DNA from: Paraglomus occultum
Taxonomy: Eukaryota; Glomeromycota; Glomeromycetes; Paraglomerales; Paraglomeraceae
Direction of reading: 5' to 3'
NCBI GenBank assembly: GCA_910592205.1
Contig: CAJVPJ010000571.1
Coordinates: 1-21,675 of the forward strand
Length of the DNA stretch: 21,675 nucleotides
A program made the position numbers and the translations under genes. This document shows positions 9,024-18,921 of this stretch, one piece after another; position 1 is the stretch's first letter, and each line of letters begins with the position of its first letter. The notes beneath the pieces are model-generated. The model saw only the letters and a program-made list of their open reading frames with translations. It was not told the origin of the DNA and did no database searches.

Positions 9024-10112
9024 ATGGACGTTGCTATGGGTGATAGTGAGACAAAACCTTCTGCTGAACACAATACTGGTGAGCTGTCTGTTGCTCACTT
9101 TCAGACAGTCGTAAACGATTTTCTCGCTGACAATATTCATTTCTTACAGTCGCGATCGCTGACTACGCCGCGTTCTGGGAAAGATTATCATTTTTCGTGC
9201 AGTTGGCTCTGCGTTCCGATTTGCAAGACACACACCCGTTGTGCCTCTATTCACATGAGGAGCTATATAGGTATATGTGTGTAAGATTTGTGTTCTATTT
9301 TACACTCAATTTCAATGAACACTTGTATTATGATAGAAGCATCTACTGGACTTGTTGGAGGGGATTGCAAGGAAGACTCTTTGAAGATCTGAAGAATGTC
9401 ATAAGAGAAACCCTTGAATTTCTAAATGGCCAGCTGCAATCTTGTCAGGATCTAGACGACTTTATTATGAAATTTGCCGCAATCTTGTCGAATCACTTAA
9501 GAGCAATTGACGTTCTTGGCAGCATATTTGCATACTTGGTGAGTTTGGTTGGAAGAAAAAATTGCAAGTCAAATGTATTAATGATTACTAAATTATCTTT
9601 ACCTTCTCATTCTCTGAATGGATATAGGATAATACATATATAAATGGCGTACTTAATGACAATCTGCGACACGTAATGGTAGACAGTTTTATGCAAACTA
9701 TTCTAAAGGAATCGGAGAGGCAATTAATGTACATATTCAAAAAAATATTTGAAAATCCGAATGCCAACAAAATAAAAGATATCGTGCGGGATCTATTTAA
9801 GATGTCTTCAGGTATTCTACAAACCTAGATGAGCCCTGGTGTCAACCTAGTTATACCTGTATGTTAATTCAGATGTTCTATTTTATCCCCTCAGATAGCA
9901 TATATCTCAATCCATTATTATTTGAGAGTGTAATAATTGGTATAAGGTTGCCTCCTAATGTCGAAGATTTGCGAATGAAGTATAGGCAGTTGGATGCAAA
10001 GTATAACATAATGACTAATCCAAAATGTTCTTTGTCGAAGAGAACAGCCAGCGCAATAGATGAGGACGATTGTAAAGCAAGTTCGTCCAAACGTCGACAG
10101 CTTGGGCCATGA
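9024..10112 (+). CDS. CACUL1-like protein (cullin N-terminal-type helical domain)
   Basis: Exons: 9024-9078, 9150-9270, 9337-9538, 9628-9811 and 9895-10112, giving 259 aa. After a short polar N-terminus the protein reads VAIADYAAFWERLSFFVQLA, then YSHEELYRSIYWTCWRGLQG and RLFEDLKNVIRETLEFLNGQ, an order and spacing matching animal CACUL1 (CDK2-associated, cullin domain) around its IYS-CVYKC-segment. The C-terminal part (YLNPLLFESVIIGIRLPPNV) aligns with the CACUL1 motif before its basic tail; here the tail is KRTASAIDEDDCKASSSKRR, a possible nuclear signal. Human CACUL1 promotes CDK2 activity and does not assemble a RING ligase; that role is only assumed here. The donor GTGAGC at 9079 was preferred because it joins G|TC in frame and the intron has a GCTGAC branch site. 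The human protein is longer (369 aa) owing to a disordered N-terminus missing here. Confidence 0.75.
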
Positions 10113-10845
10113 TATCGTTATTCAGTGGTTGTAGGCGAAACATGAGGAGAAATGCTTACTTTATAGACATAAACAACAATTCGTCTTAAAATAAGGAACA
10201 TGAGAACAAGCTAACAATGATTATTTAAACCGATATGCATACTTTGGAAATGTCAATTGTGCGAAACATGTTCCATAACTATCGATTTGTAATTTTTTAA
10301 TTTCAATCCTCATGTCAAGCCTCATCTGTACTGCATAATTTTGTTGTATTCAATGCGAATTAGTAATAACATTAGATATATCAATATCTAGACAACGTGT
10401 AAATTTATCAGTGTGTGTTTAATAAAGTACATTCAGGGTCTTTTTGAGCATTATGGTGGTCTTGAATATTCCCTATTCAACAGATCCTCCATAGCAGTAT
10501 GTGTAAATTCAAAATGGTATAACTATCTGTAGCTTCTAACAAAATTTAACAGTCAATTTGTCTTTTTCATGTTCACAGGACGATTATTTCTGAGCTCACA
10601 TAAGCAGTATTCTGTTTCTCAAACAAGCATTTATTAAAGGCGCGTTGATGAAATCCCAGTCTTGTGTATATTGTCATTCTAGGTTGAAAGCATGTATCAA
10701 TGTTTTTGAGATATTATATGAAAATGTCTAACAAATGTGCAACTTTTAGGTAACGTAAACAGTGTTTATTATTAAGCTTTGCCAGTTGTCTAATTATTCT
10801 TTCTACTTCTAACAATCTCCTTGTCATTGAACTCAATGTGTTCGG
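10113..10845. other. Gene-free interval between convergent CACUL1-like and ETFA
   Basis: The region is AT-rich and holds the two 3' untranslated regions. No open frame of note, RNA gene or repeat was recognised. Confidence 0.5.
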
Positions 10846-12338
10846 TCACTTTTTCAACTTTTCCGTTAGTTCTGGAACAGCAGTAAACAGATCAGCAATA
10901 AGACCAAAATCAGCAATCTGTTGGAACGAAAAAAATTCTTAGTGCTAAGTAAAAATTATAAAACAATGTCTATTAATAGATACTTGACCTGTAATATTGG
11001 AGCCTCGGCATCATTATTAATTGCTGCTATTACTTTGCTGTCTTTCATACCAGCAATGTGTTGTATTGCACCACTAATGCCCACTGCCAGGTAAAGATCT
11101 ATTAGACAAAATAATAAGTCAGCAATTGATTGTAACTGTGGTGCAGAAGCGAGTAGTAAACATCCTTAATCACCTGGAGCAACAACTTTACCCGTTTGTC
11201 CAACCTACAGAAAAGCATGCATGTATTAATACCAATTTGGCGTCAACCAAATTGTCATTTCCTTACCTGTAAAGCATTATCACAGTATCCTGAATCTACG
11301 GCGGCTCTTGATGCGCCAACTAAGCATAAAAGTTTTGTCTTAATATTTCACTCTTTCGTTACAACATTTTGCCCTTCTCAACGTCCCAACATGTGACTTT
11401 CTACAGACTGTACACTGCTTCTCTCTTACCGGCTGCTCCGAGGGCATCGGCTAGGCTAAACATAAGTTTATCAAAATTTTCTCGGCTCTTTAGCGCTCTC
11501 CCACCAGATACGACTCTCGACGCTGATCCCAATTCTGGTCTATCACTCTTTTGCAATTCTTCCCCGACCCATTCAGTTAAAGATGATTTCTCAGACTCTG
11601 GAGCGGGCTCAGTGGGTGCACTATTGTCGCCTTCTTTGGCAGCAGGAAAAGCAGTGCTACGAACAGTGACCACTTTTACAGAATCATTAGACTTCACTTT
11701 TGCAATTGCATTGCCTATATACATAATCGAGTTGATAGGATCAGCCAGAATTCGAAACGACCATTGAATTGGTGCGCAATTAACATTACCTGCGTATATT
11801 GGCCTAATAAATGTATCGGTTCCTTCGATGCCAATAATGTCTGATATTTGCGCAACATCCAGTAATGCCGCAACTCTGGGTAAAATATTTTTTCCAAATG
11901 CACTATTTGAGGCCAGCAAGTGTGTAAAGTTGTGTGTTTTCTGAGCCGCAACTACAAGTGGAGCATACACTTCCGATATCCCATGCTCGTATGCCTTATC
12001 CTTTGCAGTCAGAACTTTCGAGACACCAGGAAACTTTGCGATTGTTGTGGCCACTTGTTCAGGATTTTCGCCTGCCACTAGTGCAGTAATGCTGCCGCCT
12101 AGTTTACTTGCTGCTGTAAGAGTGTTGAATGTAGAAGAAGCTATGTTATTATCCTTGTGCTCAACAAGAAGAAGGCTAGAAACGCTTTGTGCAGTTGCAT
12201 AACGACGATGCAAGAGTGGGAGAGTCTAAAGGAGAAGGGGTTAGTATGTATAGAGTTCCTACTTGAGCGAGTTGAAAATGCTACAATGCTTACCGCACGG
12301 ACTCCAGATCTTGCAACCTGGATAGTGTAGGCAAACAT
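10846..12338 (-). CDS. ETFA: Electron transfer flavoprotein alpha subunit, mitochondrial
   Basis: Seven exons on the minus strand: 12338-12294, 12225-11790, 11714-11430, 11319-11267, 11204-11174, 11098-10989 and 10917-10846; 343 aa against 333 in human. The protein passes electrons from matrix acyl-CoA and related dehydrogenases to ETF:ubiquinone oxidoreductase, as a heterodimer with ETFB. The N-terminus ([27 protein letters not shown]) fits a targeting peptide. The N-terminal domain includes [20 protein letters not shown]; the C-terminal FAD domain runs from [18 protein letters not shown] through [55 protein letters not shown] and AEAPI, which cover the family signature and FAD-contacting loops. 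The intron at 11789-11715 is a multiple of three with no stop, so an unspliced reading adds 25 aa inside [12 protein letters not shown]; family alignment shows it is an intron. One exon is only 31 nt. Confidence 0.95.
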
Positions 12339-12452
12339 TGATGTCGCTACTGTTTTAGCAAAAAAAAATGAAATATTTTAATTATCATAAAAAAAACTAC
12401 CATATTGGGCAAATTAAAATGGGAAATATCGAGACGATCGGTTTATCGAGAC

Positions 12453-12460
12453 TCACGTGA
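12453..12460 (+). promoter_or_regulatory. TCACGTGA palindrome upstream of ETFA
   Basis: TCACGTGA lies about 115 bp upstream of the ETFA start codon. The same octamer occurs at 20106-20113 upstream of the Sec14 gene, and ATCACGTG at 4132-4139 before mL58. E-box octamers of this kind bind bHLH factors; the role here is inferred from position. A word resembling the pogo-element subterminal repeat (ATCGGTTTATCGAG) lies just before it at about 12438. The rest of 12339-12635 shows nothing recognisable. Confidence 0.35.
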
Positions 12461-12635
12461 TAAAAGTATTAGTTTATACTGTACATTTCTTCAAGAATCA
12501 CTTGCTTTTTTATTTTCTTAACTAACGTTGCAAATCTTTCATTCTCGACAATACAACATGCGTATCATTCGATTGCTGCAAATAATGTAATTACTAAGCT
12601 GGATACTTTCTAAAGCTATCTTATCTGAAACCGAT

Positions 12636-13331
12636 TACAGTCAAAGCTCGGAAAACCGATGTAGAGACGTAGTGTCGGTTTTGAGAGATTATTACATTTG
12701 ATTAGTGGAAGCCACTGGGCGGATCATTGACGAATGGCATTAGGTTGTCCACACCCGCTAAAGCTGTAGTTCATATTCCTTGTCACTTTTTTCTTTGCCG
12801 TCTTCATCTTCTTCGGCGTTCTGTACGGGTTGCAATAATATCATTATCGGTAAAACGTTCAATAGGTAATTACTTATCAATACAGTAGCCAACAACAGGC
12901 TCATCCATTCTAGTTGAGTAAGACAATGCTGTATGTCTTCAGTACTGATATTAACACTATGGGGAACAAGAGGCGAATCTACCAGTTTTCCTCAAACAAT
13001 TGTGAATAGTTGTTTCAGCAACGCATTCCAAGCTTCGTCACAATAACGTATCATAAATATTGATAGGAACATCATGCAAAGAATTGTGTCTGCTAATTAA
13101 ATAATACCAGATATTGTGTAGCAGATAAAGCTTTGCTATTGGTTATATTAATATCGGTTTATCGAGCTTAAATTTTTATTATTATTATTATATGAATGTG
13201 ACAAAATAATATCGGAATTGCGCGACGTTATATGAAATATCGGTTTTCCGAGCGAATTTTGTTATACGTGTTTTGGGAATTGGGAAAAGTATCGGTTTTA
13301 GCATTTATCGGTTTTCCGAGCTTTGACTGTA
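12636..13331 (-). mobile_element. Pogo/Tigger-type DNA transposon remnant with TA target duplication
   Basis: Perfect 23 nt terminal inverted repeats start CAGTCAAAGCTCGGAAAACC at 12638-12660 and at 13329-13307 on the other strand, flanked by TA at 12636-12637 and 13330-13331. The inner right end carries further ATCGGTTT-type subterminal words. On the minus strand between about 13040 and 12765 lie fragments of a transposase C-terminus: EAWNA followed, one base off, by AETTIHNCLRKTG, which matches the WN.V...TI.NC.RKTGI motif near the end of Tigger/pogo DDE transposases, and an acidic tail (VQNAEEDEDGKEKSDKEYEL). The catalytic core is absent, so this is a 692 bp internally deleted, non-autonomous copy. 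It sits between ETFA and the ZCCHC8-like gene without disrupting either. Confidence 0.8.
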
Positions 13332-13415
13332 CTTCTTCGTCATATGATTTATGACATGATACTGCTCATTAATTTCAGAAAACATGTTAGTATGTTGTAA
13401 CAAGAAAACCTTTTA

Positions 13416-14643
13416 TTAAAAAAATGTCCAATAAGGATTATGGGTTTCCAGGACTGTAGTCGTGTCGTCCCAGTCTAAGCCTGGATATTCCACCAGGCGA
13501 ACACGCTTTTTGCTGGGGGACATGCTATCCTTGCTGTCTATCGTATTACTATTACCCTTATGTTCGACTGGGTTAACATCAAAATCGTCCTCTAATATTT
13601 CACCGTCCTCAAGAGCTTGTTCGTCCTCATGTTTCTCGTGCTTTTCACCCACATTACCTCTGGTAGCGTTCAATAAATTATGTACATTTTTATTTCCTAT
13701 ATTATCGCATTTTTCCTCCCGAGACGTTCCATTACGTTCGTTTACCCCGTACACTTGTAGTTTAACATTCTCTCCATCTTCATAGTATAGTCTGCGTCTT
13801 CTAACTTTCGCTTCCTTCAATGGATCTAAATATGTAAACAAACTGTAAATTTATTGTGGTTACGCGTCCACTGCCATCCAGCCTTTATTTCATTCATTCG
13901 TTCATACCTTCACCCTCATAACACCAATACCCAGGTGGATATCCAAACATTCGCATCGAGGTATACCATGGTGGTATGTCTTCATTCACAGAACCCTTCA
14001 TTCCCAACGCCTCCTTTAATTCATCCGATAGTTTTCCAGGAACTAATTGATCTATCATATTCTCCCGTTTTATTTCTATATGAAATCGACTATGAAAAGG
14101 TTGAGGCATAGGATTCTTTAAATCAAATTCTGTTCGGTTCTGATTGATACGTGTTGGAGAATGAGGTTCGGGGCAGGATTTAAAACTGTGTGATTTCGAC
14201 TTGCAGTTGAAGCAGTACCGGGTCAGAATTATTATCTCTGATGAGCTGGCAAATGGGTAGACAGTTAAAACAAATGCACTGTTAGACAAACTTGAATTAA
14301 ATAGCATTCTATACTTATATACTTACTCGGCTTGCTTTAATTGGTTCGTTTCGTCTGAGTCAGTTTCGGTGTCCAAGCGACGCTCTTGAGGACCAAGTAT
14401 GTCTTTTATTTGCCGTTGATAACGTGGTACGTTCGCTAAGGTTTCGCCATTGAGTTTCCTGCGATCTACAGTAAAGCCGAGGCCTATCTCATTTTCACAC
14501 TGATCAGCATTCGAGGGGGGATGCTTGGGTAGCAGTGATTTATAAGGGGAGAAACGTCGAAACGGGGACACCTTATTGTGACGTATGACATGTTCTGAAG
14601 ACTTCAATTGCGAAACAAGCGATACTTCCAACTTTCCCGACAT
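13416..14643 (-). CDS. ZCCHC8-like protein: CCHC zinc knuckle plus PSP domain
   Basis: Exons on the minus strand: 14643-14327, 14245-13908 and 13825-13416, giving 354 aa. A zinc knuckle CFNCKSKSHSFKSC (CX2CX4HX4C, about residues 117-130) is followed by a PSP proline-rich domain at about 173-215 (LVPGKLSDELKEALGM, DIPPWYTSMRMFGYPPGYW). This pairing is that of animal ZCCHC8, the scaffold of the nuclear exosome targeting (NEXT) complex that links the Mtr4 helicase to an RNA-binding partner; PSP domains also occur in the SF3b145/CUS1 splicing factor, but that lacks this CCHC. The C-terminus is acidic (EQALEDGEILEDDFDV) and then basic (SPSKKRVRLVEYPG). Intron phases (2 and 1) join without any stop. 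Activity in RNA surveillance is inferred from the family. Confidence 0.85.
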
Positions 14644-15067
14644 TCGTGAGCCCTGGTACGTTGTATACGTATATTAACATGTATTTGTATGTGTACAGTA
14701 GTGTATATGCATGTGGAACAAAAGCGGTCACCTGCAAATATTTCTGAGGTTATTTCACTATCTCGTTCCACAAAAAATCCAATTTAGAATTGCACAGTGG
14801 AAATTGAAACTGATATGAAGTTCAGCAAGTTCACAAAGCTTTATCCATTGCGCAACATACCATGGGATCATTCTCATGCATTGAATAGTTTCAACTTGTA
14901 TAAATGCGAGTATATTTTGTTTTTTATTAGGAATATCAGATATTAGTCTGCCATTTGTGAGGATCATTAGTTATTCGTAATCGGCTAAACGTATCATACA
15001 CAAGACTCGCTCTGCAAAGACTTTGCATATAGTTCAAGACGGATAAACAAAAGACAACGCCTGACAT
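14644..15067. other. Interval between the ZCCHC8-like start and the p47 stop
   Basis: Both flanking genes are on the minus strand, so this about 420 bp should hold the p47 3' untranslated region and the ZCCHC8-like promoter. No motif or gene is recognised with confidence. Confidence 0.5.
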
Positions 15068-17123
15068 CTAAATATATCGCTGAACAACGACAGAGTTAAG
15101 AAGCGATGCATCAGTCAAAGTCTGCGATTCATCTGTAAGCTCTTTTGTGGGGAATGTTGTTTGAAGAGTGTAATCACGGCTTGCTTCACCCGCTCGAGAC
15201 CTGTTGAGAAACGAGAAATATGATGTTAATGACGAAAAAACTTAAAGTTTAATAAATCAAGTATAATAAAATTAATGTGCAAGGCACAACAATCATACGC
15301 ATTAATAAAATTTCGGATATCGCCAATAGTATGCGTATGATTAAATCTGGCGACCATCCTACGATGTTAAAACAAGAGTTAAATACATTTCGAAAATGCG
15401 TAAAGGAAAACATGCTTTCAATTTTCTTACCTGGTTCCGTCTCCAAGTCTAACCTGAATAGATGTTGTTGGTAACGATTCGTCGACCTGAAACTCGGTTG
15501 GTCGCTGTGTCGGGGACGCGGATGAAGCAGATGATGAAGCAGAACTACTGGTAGCCACAGCGGTCACAAGACTATAAATAATGAAGCGAGTGAGCTGTGC
15601 TAGAATAAAGACTCTACATAGACGCATATGTTAGTTGCAATATTGACCTTCCTAACCGTTGACCACTTCCTGAAAAAGGCGCGGATGGTTTCTTGGGTGG
15701 AGGCTTATAATCCTCATCTAGTCGTCGCGCCACTCGCATGTCTACTGGCTGTCCTGTTTTGACATTTAGGAGTTGTAAAGGCGCCCGACTATAAAATGTC
15801 GAACAGGACATGTAGTATTAATAGTCAAGTAGTTGACAAATACATACTACGATAGGAACAGACACGAGCGTCTTACCCGCTATTAATTGCTTGTAAAAAC
15901 TCTTTATTTGCCGGATCATCGTAAGCCATTAGTGGTCCGTCTTCAATACTGAATCCGTTTCTCCAAAAAGTCAGATGCCGCACAACCTATTATTCATACC
16001 AACTGAGCTCTTGTCTAGATATCTGTAATCAGACAGTTAATGAACCTACAGGTTGAAGTTCTTCGGGTTCATGCGAACCCGAGCCTGCGCTACTCGGAAT
16101 TACAACAGATGGTTCATCTTCGCTTCCAAGTCGGTATCCTGTTTGTAGATTGTGGAAGACGTATGAACGAACATTCTATGCTAATATGAATACCATGATA
16201 ATACTAATCCATACTTACCGGTTCCACCAAAATAACTTGGCTTTGTTGGTTTAGCAACATCATCTTCAGCAGCGGCGCGCCCACCTCTTGAACACGTTGC
16301 ATATGCGACAAGGATATAATGGGAGCGCAATAGTAAAAGTGATATGTAATATACTGACACATACAAAACAAACTAGCATATACCTATGTTTAAGTGTATT
16401 CAATACGTTTACTTACTCCGCAGCCTTCCGGAGAATGTCTCCGACCAATGAACTTGCCTTTACACTTGGATTTTGCGTGAATATACCACTGATCAGTGTG
16501 AATAAAAGCAAAGTTAGATAAACGATAATCACTTATATTGCAGCAGTCGACACGGTTCAACATACGACTTCTCGCCACCAGCAAATAAGTTCTCGTGCTC
16601 CTCGTCGTCTTCAGCCTCTTCCTCAGCTGAATGGCCAGTAAAGTCACGCAGTGTAGCCACACGCCGTTCTGTGCTTGTGCTATTAACACGACCTAAAGCA
16701 CTTAGCATCTCAATTTATTTCATCCGACTAATATTTGAGACTTGTAATCATTTTGAAGCTTTACCCTTTCCCAATCTTTTGTCCCGAAGACGAAGAAGAA
16801 GCCGCTACTGCAGAGGAAGAAGACGCAACTGCAGAAGAGGACGGGAAATTCCCCGGCATAATTGACGGTTCACTTTCAAACATTTCCTCTTCCAAGTCTT
16901 GCTCGCCCGCTCCTTCTTCATAAAAGTTACTCAGCGCAGTCTAAGTATATGGAGAGACGCGAGCTTTAGAATGCCAATGGCTTCACATTAAGACGTGTAT
17001 TACAACATTGTAGATAGGTACTTGGAGATCCCAATTATTGGCTTCGAGGTAGAAAAGAGCTTTGCTCTCATCTATGGGAACAACGTTCCGAAATCTCGCA
17101 AGTAATTCGTCGTGATCGTCCAT
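15068..17123 (-). CDS. SHP1: p47/Shp1-type Cdc48 adaptor (UBA, SEP and UBX domains)
   Basis: Eleven exons on the minus strand: 17123-17022, 16940-16765, 16700-16566, 16464-16417, 16286-16219, 16138-16050, 15986-15877, 15788-15648, 15571-15431, 15358-15299 and 15200-15068; 400 aa, in frame throughout. The UBA-like N-terminus ([20 protein letters not shown]) is followed by a Ser/Ala/Glu-rich linker, then [17 protein letters not shown] and [12 protein letters not shown], all p47 landmarks. The SEP domain (about 207-275) reads [36 protein letters not shown]. The UBX domain (about 324-400) includes [35 protein letters not shown] (the FP Cdc48-contact loop) and [12 protein letters not shown] at the end. 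p47 recruits Cdc48/p97 to ubiquitinated cargo in membrane fusion and proteasomal degradation. Introns are short (about 62-152 nt), so no single frame shows the gene. It is divergent from VPS28. Confidence 0.93.
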
Positions 17124-17300
17124 GCTTCTAAAGAAAAATGAAATAAGAGGTGTGCGTCTACTGATTACGTTTCGTCTGCAATTGTTCTTTTAAAATTGGA
17201 TGTTATACAATATGCATATCACATGACACAGGAATTTATCCAACTATATTATTCATCATACTCTGAGCATGCAAAAACCAAACCGGCAAATCTCGATCGT
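17124..17300. promoter_or_regulatory. 177 bp divergent promoter of p47 and VPS28
   Basis: The start codons of p47 (17123, minus) and VPS28 (17301, plus) face away from each other, so all proximal control of both genes lies here unless it is inside introns. An ATTGG (CCAAT on the minus strand) lies near 17195. Several ATG triplets (for example 17269) precede the chosen VPS28 start; the one at 17269 opens an overlapping frame and could be an upstream ORF if transcribed. Confidence 0.6.
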
Positions 17301-18447
17301 ATGGCTGCTTACCCTTCTACGCGAAATGATTCGCCCGCCAATAGTTCTAAACATTGTAAGTTTTACAAGCTGGGTTTCCGCGAATTACTTACGTGTTTTT
17401 TACTTAAGAGTTCTGCTTATACGGTTTCTCCCCTCGGGATAATTGCACTCAAAAGTCCCCACATTAGACGAGGTATCGTAGCATGATAATTAACTGTGTA
17501 CCATCGTTTGCTCTTTTTTTTTCAGTGTATAGAGTGTTTCTGATTAACAGGGATATCGACATTTGTGTAGGAAGTCAGATTATACACGAATACCATAGAT
17601 CGAGAAAAATACGAGAACCTCGCCGACTTGTATGCGATCATTGTTACAATGGAACATCTCGAAAAAGCCTACATCAAGGACTCTATTAAGCATACAGAGT
17701 AAGAGGACTAATAAACATTCGAATTATTAGTTTCCGTTAATTTTCATTTTCCTAATGATAAAGAATGACTAGTTATACTCCTGCTTGTTCGAAATTGATC
17801 GCACAGTACAAAACAGCCTTGAATTTGGTAAGCGATCATGTACCTGATATTGAGAAATTTATGAAAGAGTACAAGGTAAGAGCAAAGCAGGTATTGTAAC
17901 GGGGAGGGCTTTCTTTCCTGACAACGTGATACTGATATGTTTTGTTCTTCTGTCTAGCTCGGATGTCCTGCAGCAGCCAATAGGTTTAAGATAGGGGTTC
18001 CGGCTACTATAGAACATTCGACTGGCGCTGGACATGGATCTGGTGCCTCGGCAAAATATGTGGCTGAAACTGTGACGGTGGGATATGCAGTCGTAAAATT
18101 AGCCGTCAGCTGTCATTGGATATCTTAAACTTATTCTCTCAACTATATGTATCTTCCCAACCATGCATTTCTATTTTTAGCATTTTATTACGTTAATGGA
18201 TACTCTCAAACTGGAGATGAAGGCGGTGGATCAGATACATCCGGTTCTAAGTGATTTAATGCAAAGCCTCAACAATGTAAGCTCTCTTCCCGCGGATTTC
18301 GAAGGGAAGGCAAAAGTAAGGCAATGGCTGATAACTTTAAATTCGATGAAGGCGATTGATGAGATCAACGAGGAGCAAGTACGGCAATTACAATTTGACA
18401 TGGAGAACTCGTATAATGCCTTCTATCGTTCATTATCAAAAAGTTGA
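17301..18447 (+). CDS. VPS28: ESCRT-I subunit VPS28
   Basis: Exons: 17301-17355, 17456-17472, 17571-17698, 17773-17875, 17958-18077 and 18181-18447, giving 229 aa (human 221). ESCRT-I sorts ubiquitinated membrane proteins into multivesicular bodies; Vps28 binds Vps23 through its N-terminal region and ESCRT-II through its C-terminal helical domain. The N-terminal part includes FPTLDEEVRLYTNTIDREKY, ENLADLYAIIVTMEHLEKAY and YTPACSKLIAQYKTALN. The C-terminal domain includes HFITLMDTLKLEMKAVDQIH, LPADFEGKAKVRQWL and QLQFDMENSYNAFYRSLSKS. Exon 2 is a 17 nt microexon; I placed it because it alone supplies the PTLDE that precedes EVRLY in the family and restores the frame (55+17=72 nt). An in-frame TAG immediately before exon 3 forces an intron to end at 17570. 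The middle (CPAAANRFKIGVPATIEHST) is less conserved than usual. Confidence 0.92.
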
Positions 18448-18921
18448 AGTAGTTCGATAGTCACAAATATTTTTCGTACGAATAATGTGGACTACATTAT
18501 TTGTGCGCATAGTCTCTAATCGAAATCTCAAGTCTATTTAATACACACATAAAAAACCCAACCTTTTCACCGTTAATTAGTAGCGAGCGCCGTGGTTGAG
18601 AGGAGATGATGGTCGTATTTATCTTATTATTTGTCTATGGGAGTGACTCTCTACCGAACATGATCTCGTTCCTTTCAAAGAAAAAGCAGATAACTATTCT
18701 GCAAATATATACATAATAATTTTGTAAAGCATCTATAACTTGGTAATAAAATAATCGAACGAAAGGCCAAAATGTTTTGGATAGACAAAATCTAATGTCG
18801 CGGATGTTCCGAATAAATTTCAAATGTTCAATAGAAAATCGATTAGAATATTCAAAAGAAAAGAAAGAAATAAATGTTTGTATTTATTCTGTTATATCCT
18901 CATCTCCACTTGTATTCGACT
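18448..18921. other. Convergent 3' interval between VPS28 and Sec14
   Basis: About 470 bp of AT-rich DNA holding the two 3' untranslated regions. No gene, RNA or repeat is recognised. Confidence 0.5.

Noticed and set aside
11369-11767. 132 aa plus-strand frame
   Set aside because: It is antisense to ETFA exon 3, which has clear family identity.
13462-13785. 107 aa Ser/Pro-rich plus-strand frame
   Set aside because: It is antisense to the last exon of the ZCCHC8-like gene.
17269-17355. Alternative VPS28 start at ATG 17269, which can be spliced in frame directly to 17571
   Set aside because: It gives an N-terminus unlike the family, whereas the ATG at 17301 plus the 17 nt exon restores the conserved PTLDEEVRLY.
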